A stretch of DNA of 6,589 nt from Salinibacterium sp. (GTDB lineage: Bacteria > Actinomycetota > Actinomycetes > Actinomycetales > Microbacteriaceae), in contig JANXTJ010000062.1 in NCBI GenBank assembly GCA_025352485.1, positions 1-6,589 on the forward strand, in the 5' to 3' direction. Position 1 is the first letter of the stretch, and each line of letters opens with the position of its first letter. Positions 6,171 through 6,589 of this stretch are shown piece after piece. The position numbers and the translations under genes are program-made. Under the pieces are notes generated by a model. It did not search any database, had not been told where the DNA came from, and saw only the letters and a list, made by a program, of their open reading frames with translations.

Positions 6171-6589
6171 TGGCCGAACCTCCGTTGTCTCCGGGAAAAG
6201 TCACGCAGCGCGCGCAGCAGGTCGACTTCGCGCAGGTCCGGGCCCAGTGCCTCCACGAAATAAAACTCGCTATGGGCACTCTGCCACAGCATGAAGTCGC
6301 TCAATCGCTGCTCCCCCGATGTGCGGATGACGAGGTCGGGGTCGGGCTGGCCGCCGGTGTACAGGTGCTCGCCGATGAGCTCCGGCGTGAGGATCTCCGC
6401 GAGCGCATCGAGCGTGCCGCCGCCGCTCTCGTGGCTCTGCACGATGCTGCGCATGGCATCGGCGATCTCGCGCCGGCCCCCGTAGCCGATCGCGAGGTTG
6501 ACGTGCAGACCGGTGTGCTTCGCCGAGGCGGACTGCGCTTCGGCAAGCTGCGCACTGAGGTGGGCGGGAAGCCCGTCGGTCGAGCCGAC
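6167..6589 (-). CDS. Isoprenyl (cis-prenyl) transferase, C-terminal 140 residues (partial)
   Basis: The frame is open to the right edge, so the N-terminal part with the catalytic Asp and FPP-binding P-loop lies outside the window. The visible residues match the undecaprenyl-diphosphate synthase family. They include GLPAHL near the start, YGGRREI at local residues 36-42, DPDLVIRTSGEQRLSDF at about 83-98 with the two diphosphate-binding arginines (89 and 95), SEFYF with the Mg-binding Glu108, and a terminal RRQRRFG. Such enzymes condense isopentenyl diphosphate onto an allylic primer in cis configuration to make polyprenyl carriers for cell-wall synthesis. Actinobacteria usually hold two paralogues: a long-chain enzyme and a short-chain Z-FPP synthase (Rv1086-like). 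The neighbourhood with phoH suggests the second type, but product length cannot be read from this part. The TGA overlaps the GTG of the next gene as GTGA. Confidence 0.93.
   Translation of the reverse strand, partial: VGSTDGLPAHLSAQLAEAQSASAKHTGLHVNLAIGYGGRREIADAMRSIVQSHESGGGTLDALAEILTPELIGEHLYTGGQPDPDLVIRTSGEQRLSDFMLWQSAHSEFYFVEALGPDLREVDLLRALRDFSRRQRRFGQ
6179..6183 (-). promoter_or_regulatory. Ribosome binding site of the class V aminotransferase-like gene
   Basis: On the minus strand GGAGG lies inside the 3' end of the isoprenyl transferase gene, 8 bases before the GTG at 6170. It fixes that GTG as the start and suggests the downstream gene can be translated by its own ribosomes as well as by coupling. 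Confidence 0.7.

Noticed and set aside
5118..6263. Two open frames (214 and 159 codons) on the plus strand opposite the class V-fold gene
   Set aside because: Low-complexity Arg/Gly/Asp/His-rich translations, no supporting ribosome sites noted, fully contained opposite a convincing gene.
1..6589. A novel defence, mobile or biosynthetic system
   Set aside because: No integrase, transposase, repeats, CRISPR, toxin-antitoxin pair or tailoring enzyme cluster is visible; composition is uniform and most genes are recognisable housekeeping families.

Overview
The window is about 6.6 kb of GC-rich DNA. Its codon use is strongly biased to G or C at third positions, and several genes appear to start with GTG. 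The protein content (an actinobacterial DUF4245 protein, a CanB-like beta-carbonic anhydrase, class II fumarase, a PIN-PhoH fusion, and a cis-prenyltransferase carrying an RTSGEQRLSDFMLWQ-type motif) points to a high-GC Gram-positive (Actinomycetota). My best guess is a Microbacteriaceae-like organism, an inference from protein flavour rather than a measurement. No mobile element, CRISPR array, tRNA, rRNA or phage gene is visible, so this looks like ordinary chromosomal core.

Layout: positions 1-2526 lie on the plus strand and form a tight probable operon. It holds the 3' end of a DUF4245 membrane-anchored protein, a beta-class carbonic anhydrase that overlaps it by 4 bases, and, after a 33-base gap, fumC. 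A GC-rich hairpin around 2551-2581 separates this block from a convergent minus-strand block that fills the rest of the window. Reading that block in its own direction (right to left), it contains the C-terminal 140 residues of an isoprenyl (cis-prenyl) transferase and a class V aminotransferase-fold protein that overlaps it by 4 bases. After a 206-base intergenic stretch comes a PhoH2-type PIN + PhoH ATPase. After a further 95-base gap comes an unrecognised two-helix membrane protein, possibly expressed from its own leaderless promoter.

How the genes fit together: carbonic anhydrase supplies bicarbonate for anaplerotic carboxylation and fumarase is a TCA-cycle enzyme, so the plus-strand operon is central carbon metabolism. 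The minus-strand block combines lipid-carrier or polyprenyl synthesis, an RNA-processing PhoH2 protein and two poorly understood proteins. From memory, DUF4245, fumarase, phoH2 and a cis-prenyltransferase also lie near each other in Mycobacterium tuberculosis (the Rv1086-Rv1100 region), so the window looks like an ancient actinobacterial neighbourhood.

The most interesting point is the class V aminotransferase-like protein. The position where the family carries its PLP-binding lysine is Thr, and the aspartate that normally contacts the PLP ring nitrogen is Asn, so it may be a PLP-independent or repurposed pseudoenzyme. I found no convincing sign of an entirely new multi-gene system.
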